This document shows, one piece after another, positions 51,939 through 59,655 of a stretch of 60,188 nt of DNA (the stretch's first letter is position 1; every line of letters begins with the position of its first letter). The DNA is taken from positions 1-60,188 of the forward strand of contig JBIKLY010000008.1 in the NCBI GenBank assembly GCA_044359525.1, given 5' to 3'. The notes under the pieces were generated by a model. The model was given only the letters and a program-made list of their open reading frames with translations. It ran no database searches and had not been told where the DNA came from. The position numbers and the translations under genes were made by a program. Source of the DNA: CAJBIL01 sp044359525 (GTDB lineage Bacteria; Pseudomonadota; Gammaproteobacteria; Burkholderiales; Rhodocyclaceae).

Positions 51939-52063
51939 TACTTGGCAGCCTTTTCAATTGCCTGCCCGCCTTTTTCAATATCCCTTCCCATCCCTTGAAC
52001 CGTATTACAAGCCGTCGAAGAAATAGCCAGAACCAGAAGAATAAGCGCACTCAGTGTTTTCAT
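51938..52063 (-). CDS. Entericidin A/B-like small lipoprotein
   Basis: 41 codons: MKTLSALILLVLAISSTACN (signal with the lipobox STAC) and a short amphipathic tail (TVQGMGRDIEKGGQAIEK). Lipidated at the cysteine and probably outer-membrane bound. Entericidins form an antidote/toxin pair in E. coli; in Betaproteobacteria a single such gene often sits in the leu operon. GGGAGC site before the ATG. Its stop overlaps the leuD start. Role here unknown. Confidence 0.85.
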   Translation of the reverse strand: MKTLSALILLVLAISSTACNTVQGMGRDIEKGGQAIEKAAK

Positions 52064-52074
52064 AAAAGCTCCCG

Positions 52075-53481
52075 TCAAAGAATTTCACGAACATCGGCAA
52101 AATGACCGGCAATCGCCGCAGCGGCAGCCATTTCCGGGCTAACCAGATGCGTACGCCCACCCGCCCCCTGCCGCCCCTCAAAATTACGGTTTGAAGTCGA
52201 GGCGCAACGCTCGCCCGGCTCAAGGCGGTCGGCGTTCATCGCCAGACACATCGAACAGCCCGGCTCGCGCCACTCAAAACCGGCGGCAATAAAAATCCTG
52301 TCCAAGCCTTCTTCTTCAGCCTGCTGCTTGACCAAGCCCGACCCCGGAACGACCAGCGCCAGCTTGACGCTCGCCGCCACCTGCCGGCCCTTGACCACCG
52401 CAGCTGCAGCGCGCAAATCCTCGATGCGCGAATTGGTGCACGAACCGATAAAAATCTTGTCGACCTTGATTTCCTTGATCGGCGTATTCGGATTGAGCCC
52501 CATGTACTGCAGGGCGCGCTCCATGCCTTCGCGCTTGACCGGGTCTTTCTCCATCGCCGGATCGGGAACGCAGGCGTCGATCGCCACGACCATCTCGGGC
52601 GACGTGCCCCAAGTCACCTGCGGCTGGATTTCCTCGGCGCGCAGATCGAGAACGCAGTCGAAAACCGCGTCTTCGTCACTGTGCAGCGTGCGCCAGCAAA
52701 CGACGGCGCGCTCCCAATCATCGCCCTTCGGCGCGAACTGGCGGCCCTTCACATAGTTGATCGTCACGTCGTCAACGGCGATGAAGCCGAGGCGCGCGCC
52801 GGCCTCGATCGCCATGTTGCACAGCGTCATGCGCCCTTCCATCGACAGGCTGCGAATCGCGCTGCCGGCGAACTCGATGGCGTAGCCGGTGCCGCCGGCG
52901 GTGCCGATGCGGCCAATGATCGCCAGCGCGATATCCTTGGCGGTGACGCCCTTGCCGAGCTGACCATCGACGCGCAGCTGCATCGTTTTCGATTTTTTCT
53001 GCAACAGGCACTGCGTCGCCAGCACGTGCTCAACCTCGGAGGTGCCGATACCATGCGCCATGCAGCCGAAAGCGCCGTGCGTGCTGGTGTGCGAGTCGCC
53101 GCAAACGACCGTCATGCCGGGCAGCGTCGCGCCGTTCTCCGGCCCGACCACGTGCACGATGCCCTGGCGCGGGTCCTTGAACGGGAAATAGGCCAGTGCG
53201 CCGACTTCACGAATATTGGCGTCGAGCGTTTCCACCTGCAAACGCGAAACCGGGTCTTCAATGCCGCGATCCCAGTGATCGGTCGGCGTATTGTGGTCGG
53301 CCGTAGCCACCATCGAAGAGACGCGCCACGGCTTGCGGCCAGCCAGTTTGAGGCCTTCGAAGGCCTGCGGGCTGGTCACTTCGTGCACCAGGTGACGGTC
53401 GATATAGAGCAGCGCGGTGCCATCAGCTTCTTCATGCACCACGTGATTCTGCCAAAGCTTGTCGTATAAGGTCTGCGGCAT
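52075..53481 (-). CDS. leuC: 3-isopropylmalate dehydratase large subunit
   Basis: [4Fe-4S] aconitase-family subunit of isopropylmalate isomerase. 468 residues; VCGDSHTSTHGAFGCMAHGI, the cluster cysteine in IGSCTNSRIEDL, and the CSMCLAMN pair are visible. First gene of leuC-ecn-leuD-leuB-asd. Confidence 0.97.
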   Translation of the reverse strand: MPQTLYDKLWQNHVVHEEADGTALLYIDRHLVHEVTSPQAFEGLKLAGRKPWRVSSMVATADHNTPTDHWDRGIEDPVSRLQVETLDANIREVGALAYFPFKDPRQGIVHVVGPENGATLPGMTVVCGDSHTSTHGAFGCMAHGIGTSEVEHVLATQCLLQKKSKTMQLRVDGQLGKGVTAKDIALAIIGRIGTAGGTGYAIEFAGSAIRSLSMEGRMTLCNMAIEAGARLGFIAVDDVTINYVKGRQFAPKGDDWERAVVCWRTLHSDEDAVFDCVLDLRAEEIQPQVTWGTSPEMVVAIDACVPDPAMEKDPVKREGMERALQYMGLNPNTPIKEIKVDKIFIGSCTNSRIEDLRAAAAVVKGRQVAASVKLALVVPGSGLVKQQAEEEGLDRIFIAAGFEWREPGCSMCLAMNADRLEPGERCASTSNRNFEGRQGAGGRTHLVSPEMAAAAAIAGHFADVREIL

Positions 53482-53557
53482 TTTTGGCTATCCGGCAACG
53501 TTAGGCCACTATCGGCCAATCAGAACGTTCCATTATGTCACAGGGCCGGCGCTGCTG

Positions 53558-54721
53558 TCAGCCGCCCTGGCGTGCGCCGGCATCGGCTTCGCGCACCCAG
53601 AGCGCGACCAGCAGCAGCCCCAGCAGTGCAAAAACAGCGCTCAAGGTAAAGGTCAGTGCTGCGCCGATCCCGTCCCACATCCAGCCACTGAGCAAACCGC
53701 CCAGCAAGCCGCCGGCACCGAACGACAGGCTTGAATACAGCGCCTGCCCGCGTGCCTGGCTACGCCCGGGAAACCAGCCATTGACTGCCGTGATCGCCGC
53801 TGCGTGATATGCGCCGAAGGTCAGGCCGTGCAGCAACTGCGCGAGCACGATCACTGTCAGCGACTCGACGCCCCAGCCAATCATCAGGAAGCGCAGCACG
53901 GCCGCAGCAAAACTCGCCAGCAAAATGCTGCGCAAGCCAAAGCGGCGCATCAGGCGCGACATGTAATAAAAAACGGCAATCTCCGCCAGCACGCCAAGCG
54001 ACCACAGCCCGCCAACCAGCGACTTGCTGTAACCATGATCGGCGAGATAGATCGAGTAGAAAATGTACAGCGCGCCATGCGCCGCCGACATGGCGAAACA
54101 CGAGGCAAACAGCGCCCTGACGCGCGGCTGGCGCAAAATTTCACCGACCGGCGGGTGTTCCGTGAAGTGCACATGGGCCGGCGCTTCGGGAACGACAAGT
54201 GCATAAAGAAGAATGCCTGACAGCGTGGCAACGATGACCCAGAGCAAGCTGGGCAGCGCCAAATGATCAAGCAGCGCGCCCGTCCCCATCACCGCGACAA
54301 TAAAACCGACCGATCCCCAGAGCCGGATACGGCTGTAACGTGCTGGTTCCTCGCGCAGATGATCGAAGGTCACCGTCTCGACCAGCGGCAAGGCCGCGCT
54401 CCAGAAAAACGACAACACCGCCATGGCCAGCAGAAAAGCATCAAAGCTGCGCACGAAGAAAAACGCCGAGAAGCCGATCAGGCTGAGCACGCCGGCCAGC
54501 CGGATGATCGGCACGCGTCGCGCCAGACGATCCGCCAGCGCACCCCACAGATATGGCCCGAACAGGCGCATCAGCTGCATCTGCGACATCAACAGGCCAA
54601 TGTCCCAGGCGGAAAACGAAAGCGACTGCAGGTAGAGCCCGAAATAGGGCGAGAAAGCGCCGATGAAGGCGAAGTAGAAAAAGTAGTAGCCGGAGAGGCG
54701 CCAGTAAGGAAGGGGATGCAT
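53558..54721 (-). CDS. MFS transporter (HcaT/phenylpropionate-permease-like)
   Basis: 387 residues, about 12 hydrophobic helices. The start YWRLSGYYFFYFAFIGAFSP and the loop WGALADRLARR match the PPP/nucleoside-H+ symporter-like MFS group (HcaT-like). Substrate not predictable. The ATG at 54721 lies inside the 3' arm of a strong hairpin (54715-54744) and lacks a clear ribosome site; an in-frame stop just upstream excludes a longer start. Confidence 0.85.
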   Translation of the reverse strand: MHPLPYWRLSGYYFFYFAFIGAFSPYFGLYLQSLSFSAWDIGLLMSQMQLMRLFGPYLWGALADRLARRVPIIRLAGVLSLIGFSAFFFVRSFDAFLLAMAVLSFFWSAALPLVETVTFDHLREEPARYSRIRLWGSVGFIVAVMGTGALLDHLALPSLLWVIVATLSGILLYALVVPEAPAHVHFTEHPPVGEILRQPRVRALFASCFAMSAAHGALYIFYSIYLADHGYSKSLVGGLWSLGVLAEIAVFYYMSRLMRRFGLRSILLASFAAAVLRFLMIGWGVESLTVIVLAQLLHGLTFGAYHAAAITAVNGWFPGRSQARGQALYSSLSFGAGGLLGGLLSGWMWDGIGAALTFTLSAVFALLGLLLVALWVREADAGARQGG

Positions 54722-54744
54722 CCGGCAATTTTACCGGATGCATC
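54715..54744 (-). promoter_or_regulatory. Hairpin enclosing the MFS gene start codon
   Basis: Perfect 11-bp arms GATGCATCCGG (54715-54725) and CCGGATGCATC (54734-54744) around 8 nt. In the mRNA the AUG is paired in the 3' arm. May repress translation or act as an RNA switch; no U-run, so not a typical terminator. Confidence 0.6.
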
Positions 54745-54770
54745 GCGATACGATCAGCGCCGGGCGCCGA

Positions 54771-55016
54771 TCAGTTAGCCTTGAGCATCTGATAGAGGTC
54801 GTCCTTGAGTTTCAGACGCTCCTTCTTCAGGCCTTCGAGGGCCAGATCATCCATCGGCGCGATGCCTTCCTCGGCCTTGACGATCTGGATATCCAGTGCG
54901 CCGTGCTGTTCAAGCAGGCGGGCAAAATGATGGTCACCGGTTTTCAGAACCTGAATCTTCTCCGACAGATCCGGAAATTCCTTGTGCAGGTCGTGCGAGA
55001 GCATGGATGTTTGCAT
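54771..55016 (-). CDS. YdcH/DUF465 family protein
   Basis: 81 residues, highly charged and helical: LHKEFPDLSEKIQVLKTGDH, then HFARLLEQ and the C-terminal LKKERLKLKDDLYQML. This is the short coiled-coil DUF465 pattern. Function unknown across the family. ATG at 55016 preferred over a TTG at 55031. Lies between aroC and the MFS gene. Confidence 0.88.
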   Translation of the reverse strand: MQTSMLSHDLHKEFPDLSEKIQVLKTGDHHFARLLEQHGALDIQIVKAEEGIAPMDDLALEGLKKERLKLKDDLYQMLKAN

Positions 55017-55065
55017 ATGATTGGCTTCCAAAAAGTCCGCTGACCACGCCAGCGGTCAATTCAAA

Positions 55066-56163
55066 TTATACGCTTCCCGGAATCCTCGGCGTCGTACATA
55101 CAACATCGCCGCACTGCGCGCGATGGCGCAGGGCGTGATCGATGAGCACCAGCGCCAGCATGGCCTCGGCGATCGGCGTCGCGCGAATGCCGACACAGGG
55201 ATCATGGCGACCATGCGTCTCGACCATTGCCGCTTCGCCGGCCAGATTGACCGTGCGACGCGGCAGGCGAATGCTTGATGTCGGCTTGATCGCCATATTC
55301 ACCACGATGTCCTGCCCGGTCGAAATGCCGCCGAGCACGCCACCGGCGTTGTTGCTCAAAAAACCCTGCGGCGTCATCTCGTCGCCGTGCTCGCTGCCCT
55401 TCTGCGCGATGCTGGCAAAGCCAGCCCCGACCTCGACGCCCTTCACCGCGTTAATGCCCATCATGGCGTAGGCCAGATCGGCATCGAGTCGGTCATACAC
55501 CGGCTCGCCCCAGCCCGGCGGCACACCGGCAGCGGCGACGGTAATCTGCGCGCCGACCGAATCGCCGGATTTGCGCAACGCGTCCATGTAGGCCTCAAGC
55601 TGCGGAACGATTGCCGCGTTCGCTGCAAAGAACGGGTTCTCGGCGATTTGTGCGGCATCGACGAACGGAATCGCTATCGGCCCGAGCTGGCTCATCCAGC
55701 CCAGAATCGTCACGCCATAGCGCGTCTTCAGCCACTTGCGCGCAATCGCTCCGGCCGCCACGCGCACTGCCGTTTCGCGCGCCGACGAACGGCCACCGCC
55801 GCGATAGTCGCGGAAGCCGTATTTCTGCGTGTAGGCATAATCGGCGTGCCCCGGGCGGAAAGTCTCGGCGATGTTGCCGTAATCCTTGCTGCGCTGGTCT
55901 TCATTGCGGATCAGCAGACCGATCGGCGTGCCGGTCGTTCGGCCTTCAAAAACACCGGAAAGGATTTCAACCGTATCCGACTCGCGGCGTTGCGTGACAT
56001 GACGCGACGTGCCCGGTTTGCGGCGATCCAGCTCGGCCTGGATATCGGCAACGCAGATTTCCAGCCCCGGCGGACAACCGTCGACCACACAGCCGATAGC
56101 CGGGCCGTGCGATTCGCCGAACGAAGTAACGGTGAACAAAGTGCCAATCGTGTTGCCGGACAT
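55066..56163 (-). CDS. aroC: Chorismate synthase
   Basis: FMN-dependent last step of the shikimate pathway. 365 residues. Signature regions: SFGESHGPAIGCVVDGCPPG near the N-terminus, the RGGGRSSARET motif and NNAGGVLGGISTGQDI. Stand-alone gene upstream of the YdcH-like gene. Confidence 0.97.
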   Translation of the reverse strand: MSGNTIGTLFTVTSFGESHGPAIGCVVDGCPPGLEICVADIQAELDRRKPGTSRHVTQRRESDTVEILSGVFEGRTTGTPIGLLIRNEDQRSKDYGNIAETFRPGHADYAYTQKYGFRDYRGGGRSSARETAVRVAAGAIARKWLKTRYGVTILGWMSQLGPIAIPFVDAAQIAENPFFAANAAIVPQLEAYMDALRKSGDSVGAQITVAAAGVPPGWGEPVYDRLDADLAYAMMGINAVKGVEVGAGFASIAQKGSEHGDEMTPQGFLSNNAGGVLGGISTGQDIVVNMAIKPTSSIRLPRRTVNLAGEAAMVETHGRHDPCVGIRATPIAEAMLALVLIDHALRHRAQCGDVVCTTPRIPGSV

Positions 56164-56515
56164 GGTTTTCTCGGAAGCATTGGAATAAGCTGAAAGTCTA
56201 GCATAGGCTGCAGGCCGCTCTCCTTAACGGACCAATGAACAGCAAACCAAAACCACCACCCCGACTCGTACCCAGGCAAGCAAACCGTCACGGATATCCG
56301 GCAGCACTGAACCCGCTACGTTCGGCGGATTTGCGCTGGCAACGAACGGTACGCTACGGATGGGACAATGGAAGAAGAGGCGGCAGCAAGAGCGACCGCT
56401 GAAAACGCCGGACTCGCCTTCCACAGGCGGCTTGCAAACAGGAACGCTGCCTGCGCGAAACAAGCAGGGCCATTGCATTAAAAAACCCGGTGCTGCGACT
56501 CAACCCAAAACCCGC
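56164..56515. other. Non-coding gap between GST gene and aroC
   Basis: 352 bp. I see no gene with family resemblance or ribosome site on either strand. A TTTTTT run on the minus strand about 30 bp past the GST stop is not preceded by a good stem. The part next to aroC should contain its promoter, but no strong hexamers stand out. Confidence 0.5.
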
Positions 56516-57109
56516 TTATACGCCGGGCATGGCGAGGAAATTCGGCAGCGCCTTGACCCGGCCCAGCCACTGCCGGATGTTCGGATAGTCGCCGAGTGAA
56601 ACACCGCCCTCGGGTGCCAAAGCGACATAGGGAAAAACGGCGCAATCGGCGACGGTCGGGCGCTCCAGGGCCAGCCACAGGTGGCCGGCGAGGTGCGCTT
56701 CGAGCAGCGGCAGGATGCGCGCCGAACGCTTCAACGTGTCGGCTTTGTCGATGGCGTAGCCGAACTTGTCCACCAGCCGCGCCGCTGCCGGACCGTTCTG
56801 CACTTCGTTGGCCGCCGTCGACAACCACTGCATGACCTCGGCCATGCCGACCGCATCGCGCGGGAACCACGTTTCGCCGGCATAGCGGGTAGCGAGATAG
56901 ACGAGGATGGCCTGCGAATCGCGCAGCACCACCTTGCCATCAACAAGGATCGGAATTTCACCCCAGGGGTTGAGCTCGATCAGCGGTGCTTTCTTGTGCG
57001 CGCCGCCCAGAAAATCGACCGCCACAATATCCAGCGGAATCTGCGCCAGCGCGGCGAACAGACGAACCTTGTAGCAATTGCCCGACAACTCAAGATCGTA
57101 CAGTTTCAT
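56516..57109 (-). CDS. Glutathione S-transferase family protein
   Basis: 197 residues with a thioredoxin-like N-terminal domain (LYDLELSGNCYKVRLFAALA, then NPWGEIPILVDG and LRDSQAILVYLA) and an all-helical C-terminal domain (PTVADCAVFPYVALAPEGG). Ser/Asn near residue 9-11 are candidate glutathione activators. Detoxification or redox role presumed; substrate unknown. Confidence 0.9.
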   Translation of the reverse strand: MKLYDLELSGNCYKVRLFAALAQIPLDIVAVDFLGGAHKKAPLIELNPWGEIPILVDGKVVLRDSQAILVYLATRYAGETWFPRDAVGMAEVMQWLSTAANEVQNGPAAARLVDKFGYAIDKADTLKRSARILPLLEAHLAGHLWLALERPTVADCAVFPYVALAPEGGVSLGDYPNIRQWLGRVKALPNFLAMPGV

Positions 57110-57173
57110 GGCTTTCTCCTTCTTTGGTGGATGGTACGACGGATTTTCATGCCTGTATTTGCCTCATGCCGCC

Positions 57174-57815
57174 TCAGGGCGGTGGCTCGCAACCCAGCTC
57201 GTTCAGCCGTGCCTCAAGCACGACAATGCGCTGCTGCAAGGGATTAATCGCCTGTTGCATCTCGCGTTCACTGAAGCGCGGCGTGATGTGCTGGCTGCAA
57301 TTCCAGTCGAAAGCCTCGACCGCAATCAGCATCACGCGCTCGACCTTGCCGCCGGCATCGTCAATTGGCAGTTGTCCGAGCCATGCCGGCATCAGCTCAC
57401 CGGCTGCTGCCGATTGATCAACGTCGATCACCCGCGCATGACCAAGCAGTTTCAGGCGGCGGCGCTGCGTGTAATCAACAAGAATCAGGCTGACACGGTC
57501 GTCACGACCGAGATTGCCGACGCTCTGATATTGCAGGTTGCCGCGAAAATCGGCGAAGGCCAGCGTCTTCGCATCCAACACCTTGAGAAACCCGGTGCTG
57601 CCGCCACGATGCTGAACGTAAGGCCAACCGCTTTCGCTCACCGTCGCCAGATAAAAACTGTCGCGCGCCGCAATGAACTCGCGCTCGCGCGCACCGAGTT
57701 CGGCGTTGTCCAGCGCGCTGGCTTCGTAGCGCTCGTTATGCGAACGCGTCCCATAGTGGGCCTGCACCGCTTTCACGCTGTCGGTAAAGGTCAACTGGGC
57801 GAAACGTCGAGGCAT
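57174..57815 (-). CDS. Pyridoxamine 5'-phosphate oxidase family (flavin split-barrel) protein
   Basis: 213 residues with FIAARDSFYLATVSESGWPY, QHRGGSTGFLKVLD and FADFRGNLQYQSVGNL, the FMN split-barrel pattern of PNPOx-like proteins; helical C-terminal tail. ATG at 57815 follows GGGAG by 6 nt. Divergent from a LysR regulator with a palindrome between them, suggesting it is that regulator's target. Substrate unknown. Confidence 0.86.
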   Translation of the reverse strand: MPRRFAQLTFTDSVKAVQAHYGTRSHNERYEASALDNAELGAREREFIAARDSFYLATVSESGWPYVQHRGGSTGFLKVLDAKTLAFADFRGNLQYQSVGNLGRDDRVSLILVDYTQRRRLKLLGHARVIDVDQSAAAGELMPAWLGQLPIDDAGGKVERVMLIAVEAFDWNCSQHITPRFSEREMQQAINPLQQRIVVLEARLNELGCEPPP

Positions 57816-57918
57816 ACGGGTCTCCCGAAACAAAACTGGCGCGCCACAGGGCCAAGCAATGGGGAGATAATGATCTCTGCGAAGTTCGTAATAAATAGAC
57901 AGATACTGCCAAGACTAA

Positions 57919-57931
57919 ACCGAAATTCGGT
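57919..57931. promoter_or_regulatory. Palindrome between PNPOx-like and LysR genes
   Basis: ACCGAA, A, TTCGGT: a perfect 6-1-6 palindrome 15 bp before the LysR start. Fits a LysR-type autoregulatory or divergent operator (T-N11-A-like). Confidence 0.55.
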
Positions 57932-57945
57932 GTAATATCAGCCGT

Positions 57946-58857
57946 ATGGACAAACTGCGAGCCATGGAAATTTTTGTGCGCATCGTCGAAGCGGGCAGCC
58001 TGACGGCGGCCGCCGACCTGCTCGATACTTCGCTGACCTCGGTCGTGCGCTCGCTGGCAACGCTCGAAGACACCCTCGGAACGCGGCTGCTCAATCGGAC
58101 AACACGGCGCATCGCGCTGACCGATGAAGGGCGCGAATACTTCGAGCGCTGCCGCCGCGTCCTCGCCGAGGTTGAGGAGGCGGAAAGCGCCCTCTCGGCG
58201 CGCCAGACAACGCCGGCCGGCAAACTGGCGATCACCGCACCGGTGATGTTCGGGCGCCTGCATGTCGGGCCGGTGCTCACCGATTTCCTCGCCGCCTACC
58301 CGACCGTCCATGCCGAACTGATGCTCTTTGACCGGGTGGTCGATCTGCTCGACGAAGGCATCGATGTGGCGATCCGAATCGGCCATCTGCGCGACTCCTC
58401 GCTGGTTGCGGTGCCGCTTGGCGCCACACGCCGCATCATCTGCGCCAGCCCGGATTATCTGGCGCACGCCGGCACGCCGGAGCGGCCAGCCGATCTGGCC
58501 CGACAGCGCTGCCTGCAATTCCTCGGTGTAGCCCCCGGATCGGAATGGGAATTTACCGACGGCGGCCCCCCCGGCAAAACGATCCGCGTACCGATCAAGG
58601 CAGTCCTCGCCACCAACCAGATCGACATCGCCCGCGATGCCTGCATCAGGGGTCTGGGCTGCAGCGTCTTTCTCGACTATCAGGTACGCGAAGCGCTGGC
58701 CGCCGGATTGTTGCAACGAGTCTTGCAGCCTTTCGAAGCGCAGCCGATTCCGGTGCACATCGTCTACCCGCACTCCCGCCTGCTCTCCTCCCGCGTGCGC
58801 AGCTTCGTCGACTGGGCCTTGCCGCGACTGCGGCAGCGGCTGGCTGCAGACAGCTGA
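57946..58857 (+). CDS. LysR-family transcriptional regulator
   Basis: 303 residues. N-terminal winged HTH (MEIFVRIVEAGSLTAAADLL, then SVVRSLATLEDTLGTRLLNR) and a periplasmic-binding-like effector domain (GKLAITAPVMFGRLHVGPVL, VAIRIGHLRDSSLVAVPLG). Closest to the DsdC/CrgA-type subgroup by its TTRRIALTDEG stretch. Effector unknown. Divergent from the PNPOx-like gene. Confidence 0.92.
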   Translation: MDKLRAMEIFVRIVEAGSLTAAADLLDTSLTSVVRSLATLEDTLGTRLLNRTTRRIALTDEGREYFERCRRVLAEVEEAESALSARQTTPAGKLAITAPVMFGRLHVGPVLTDFLAAYPTVHAELMLFDRVVDLLDEGIDVAIRIGHLRDSSLVAVPLGATRRIICASPDYLAHAGTPERPADLARQRCLQFLGVAPGSEWEFTDGGPPGKTIRVPIKAVLATNQIDIARDACIRGLGCSVFLDYQVREALAAGLLQRVLQPFEAQPIPVHIVYPHSRLLSSRVRSFVDWALPRLRQRLAADS

Positions 58858-59016
58858 GGATCTGCCCCACCGATCGATGGAGAAAAGACCCGCGACTGCC
58901 GACAATGCTTACGCGTACGGGCGTTCTCCGGTAAAGTTCGGCGCTGCGGTCCAGCCTTTCCGAGCGGACGCAAGCTTTCAGCGAAACTGCTGCAGGAATG
59001 TCCCGAAAAAACTGCC

Positions 59017-59466
59017 ATGCACATTACCCAGCACACTGATTACGCCTTGCGCGTGCTGATCTACCTCGGCACCAACGATGATCGCCTAGTCACCATCCAG
59101 GAGATCTCCGAGCGTTTCGTGGTCTCGCGCAACCACCTGATGAAGGTCGTCAACCAGTTGATCCGGGCCGGCTTCGTCCAAGGCGTGCGTGGCAAGGGTG
59201 GCGGCTTGCGCCTCGGACGCGCCGCAGCCGAAATCGGCATCGGTGATGTGGTACGCCGCATGGAACGCGGCATGGAACTGGTCGAATGCTTCGGCTCCGA
59301 CTGCAACTGCATCCTCGACCCTTCGTGCAAGCTGAAAGTCGCGCTCTCGGATGCCCTCGCCGCTTTTCTCAAAGTACTCGACGGCGTCACGCTGACCGAT
59401 CTGCTCGGTCGCAGCGAACACGCCATTCTCCGCTTTCTGCCCCAAACCGCCGCTTCCCGGTCGTAA
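59017..59466 (+). CDS. nsrR: Nitric-oxide-sensing Rrf2 repressor NsrR
   Basis: 149 residues. N-terminal winged helix (MHITQHTDYALRVLIYLG ... FVVSRNHLMKVVNQLIRAGF) and the iron-sulfur cluster cysteines at residues 91, 96, 98 and 104 (ECFGSDCNCILDPSCKLK). Asp8, a cluster ligand in characterised NsrR, is present. NO destroys the cluster and releases DNA. Upstream of the qNOR gene, which carries two matching operators. Confidence 0.94.
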   Translation: MHITQHTDYALRVLIYLGTNDDRLVTIQEISERFVVSRNHLMKVVNQLIRAGFVQGVRGKGGGLRLGRAAAEIGIGDVVRRMERGMELVECFGSDCNCILDPSCKLKVALSDALAAFLKVLDGVTLTDLLGRSEHAILRFLPQTAASRS

Positions 59467-59528
59467 ATCCGGCCTGAACTGACCGCACTTTGGTTTCGCT
59501 CGGGCACGGGTGCGACCGTTTGCCGCAT

Positions 59529-59551
59529 AAGAGGCATATTGCTTGCATCTT
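59529..59551 (+). promoter_or_regulatory. NsrR-like operator 1
   Basis: AAGAGGCATAT (59529-59539), one base, GCTTGCATCTT (59541-59551): the 11-1-11 inverted layout of NsrR sites (AAGATGCAT-type half-sites). 105 bp before the qNOR start. Confidence 0.75.
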
Positions 59552-59555
59552 CTAA

Positions 59556-59578
59556 AAGATTCAAATAATATACCTCTT
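59556..59578 (+). promoter_or_regulatory. NsrR-like operator 2
   Basis: AAGATTCAAAT (59556-59566), A, ATATACCTCTT (59568-59578): a second 11-1-11 site 27 bp centre-to-centre from the first. Right half is close to AAGAGGTAT inverted. Confidence 0.7.
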
Positions 59579-59655
59579 AAAGCGGCGCATGACTTTTCAC
59601 CGCTTCCAATTTCTCTTCACGTTTTTTGAATCAACTTGCAGAAAGGACATCCACC

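Noticed and set aside
56224..56599. Short ORFs on both strands in the GST-aroC gap
   Set aside because: No ribosome sites, no recognisable similarity, and atypical composition; treated as non-coding.
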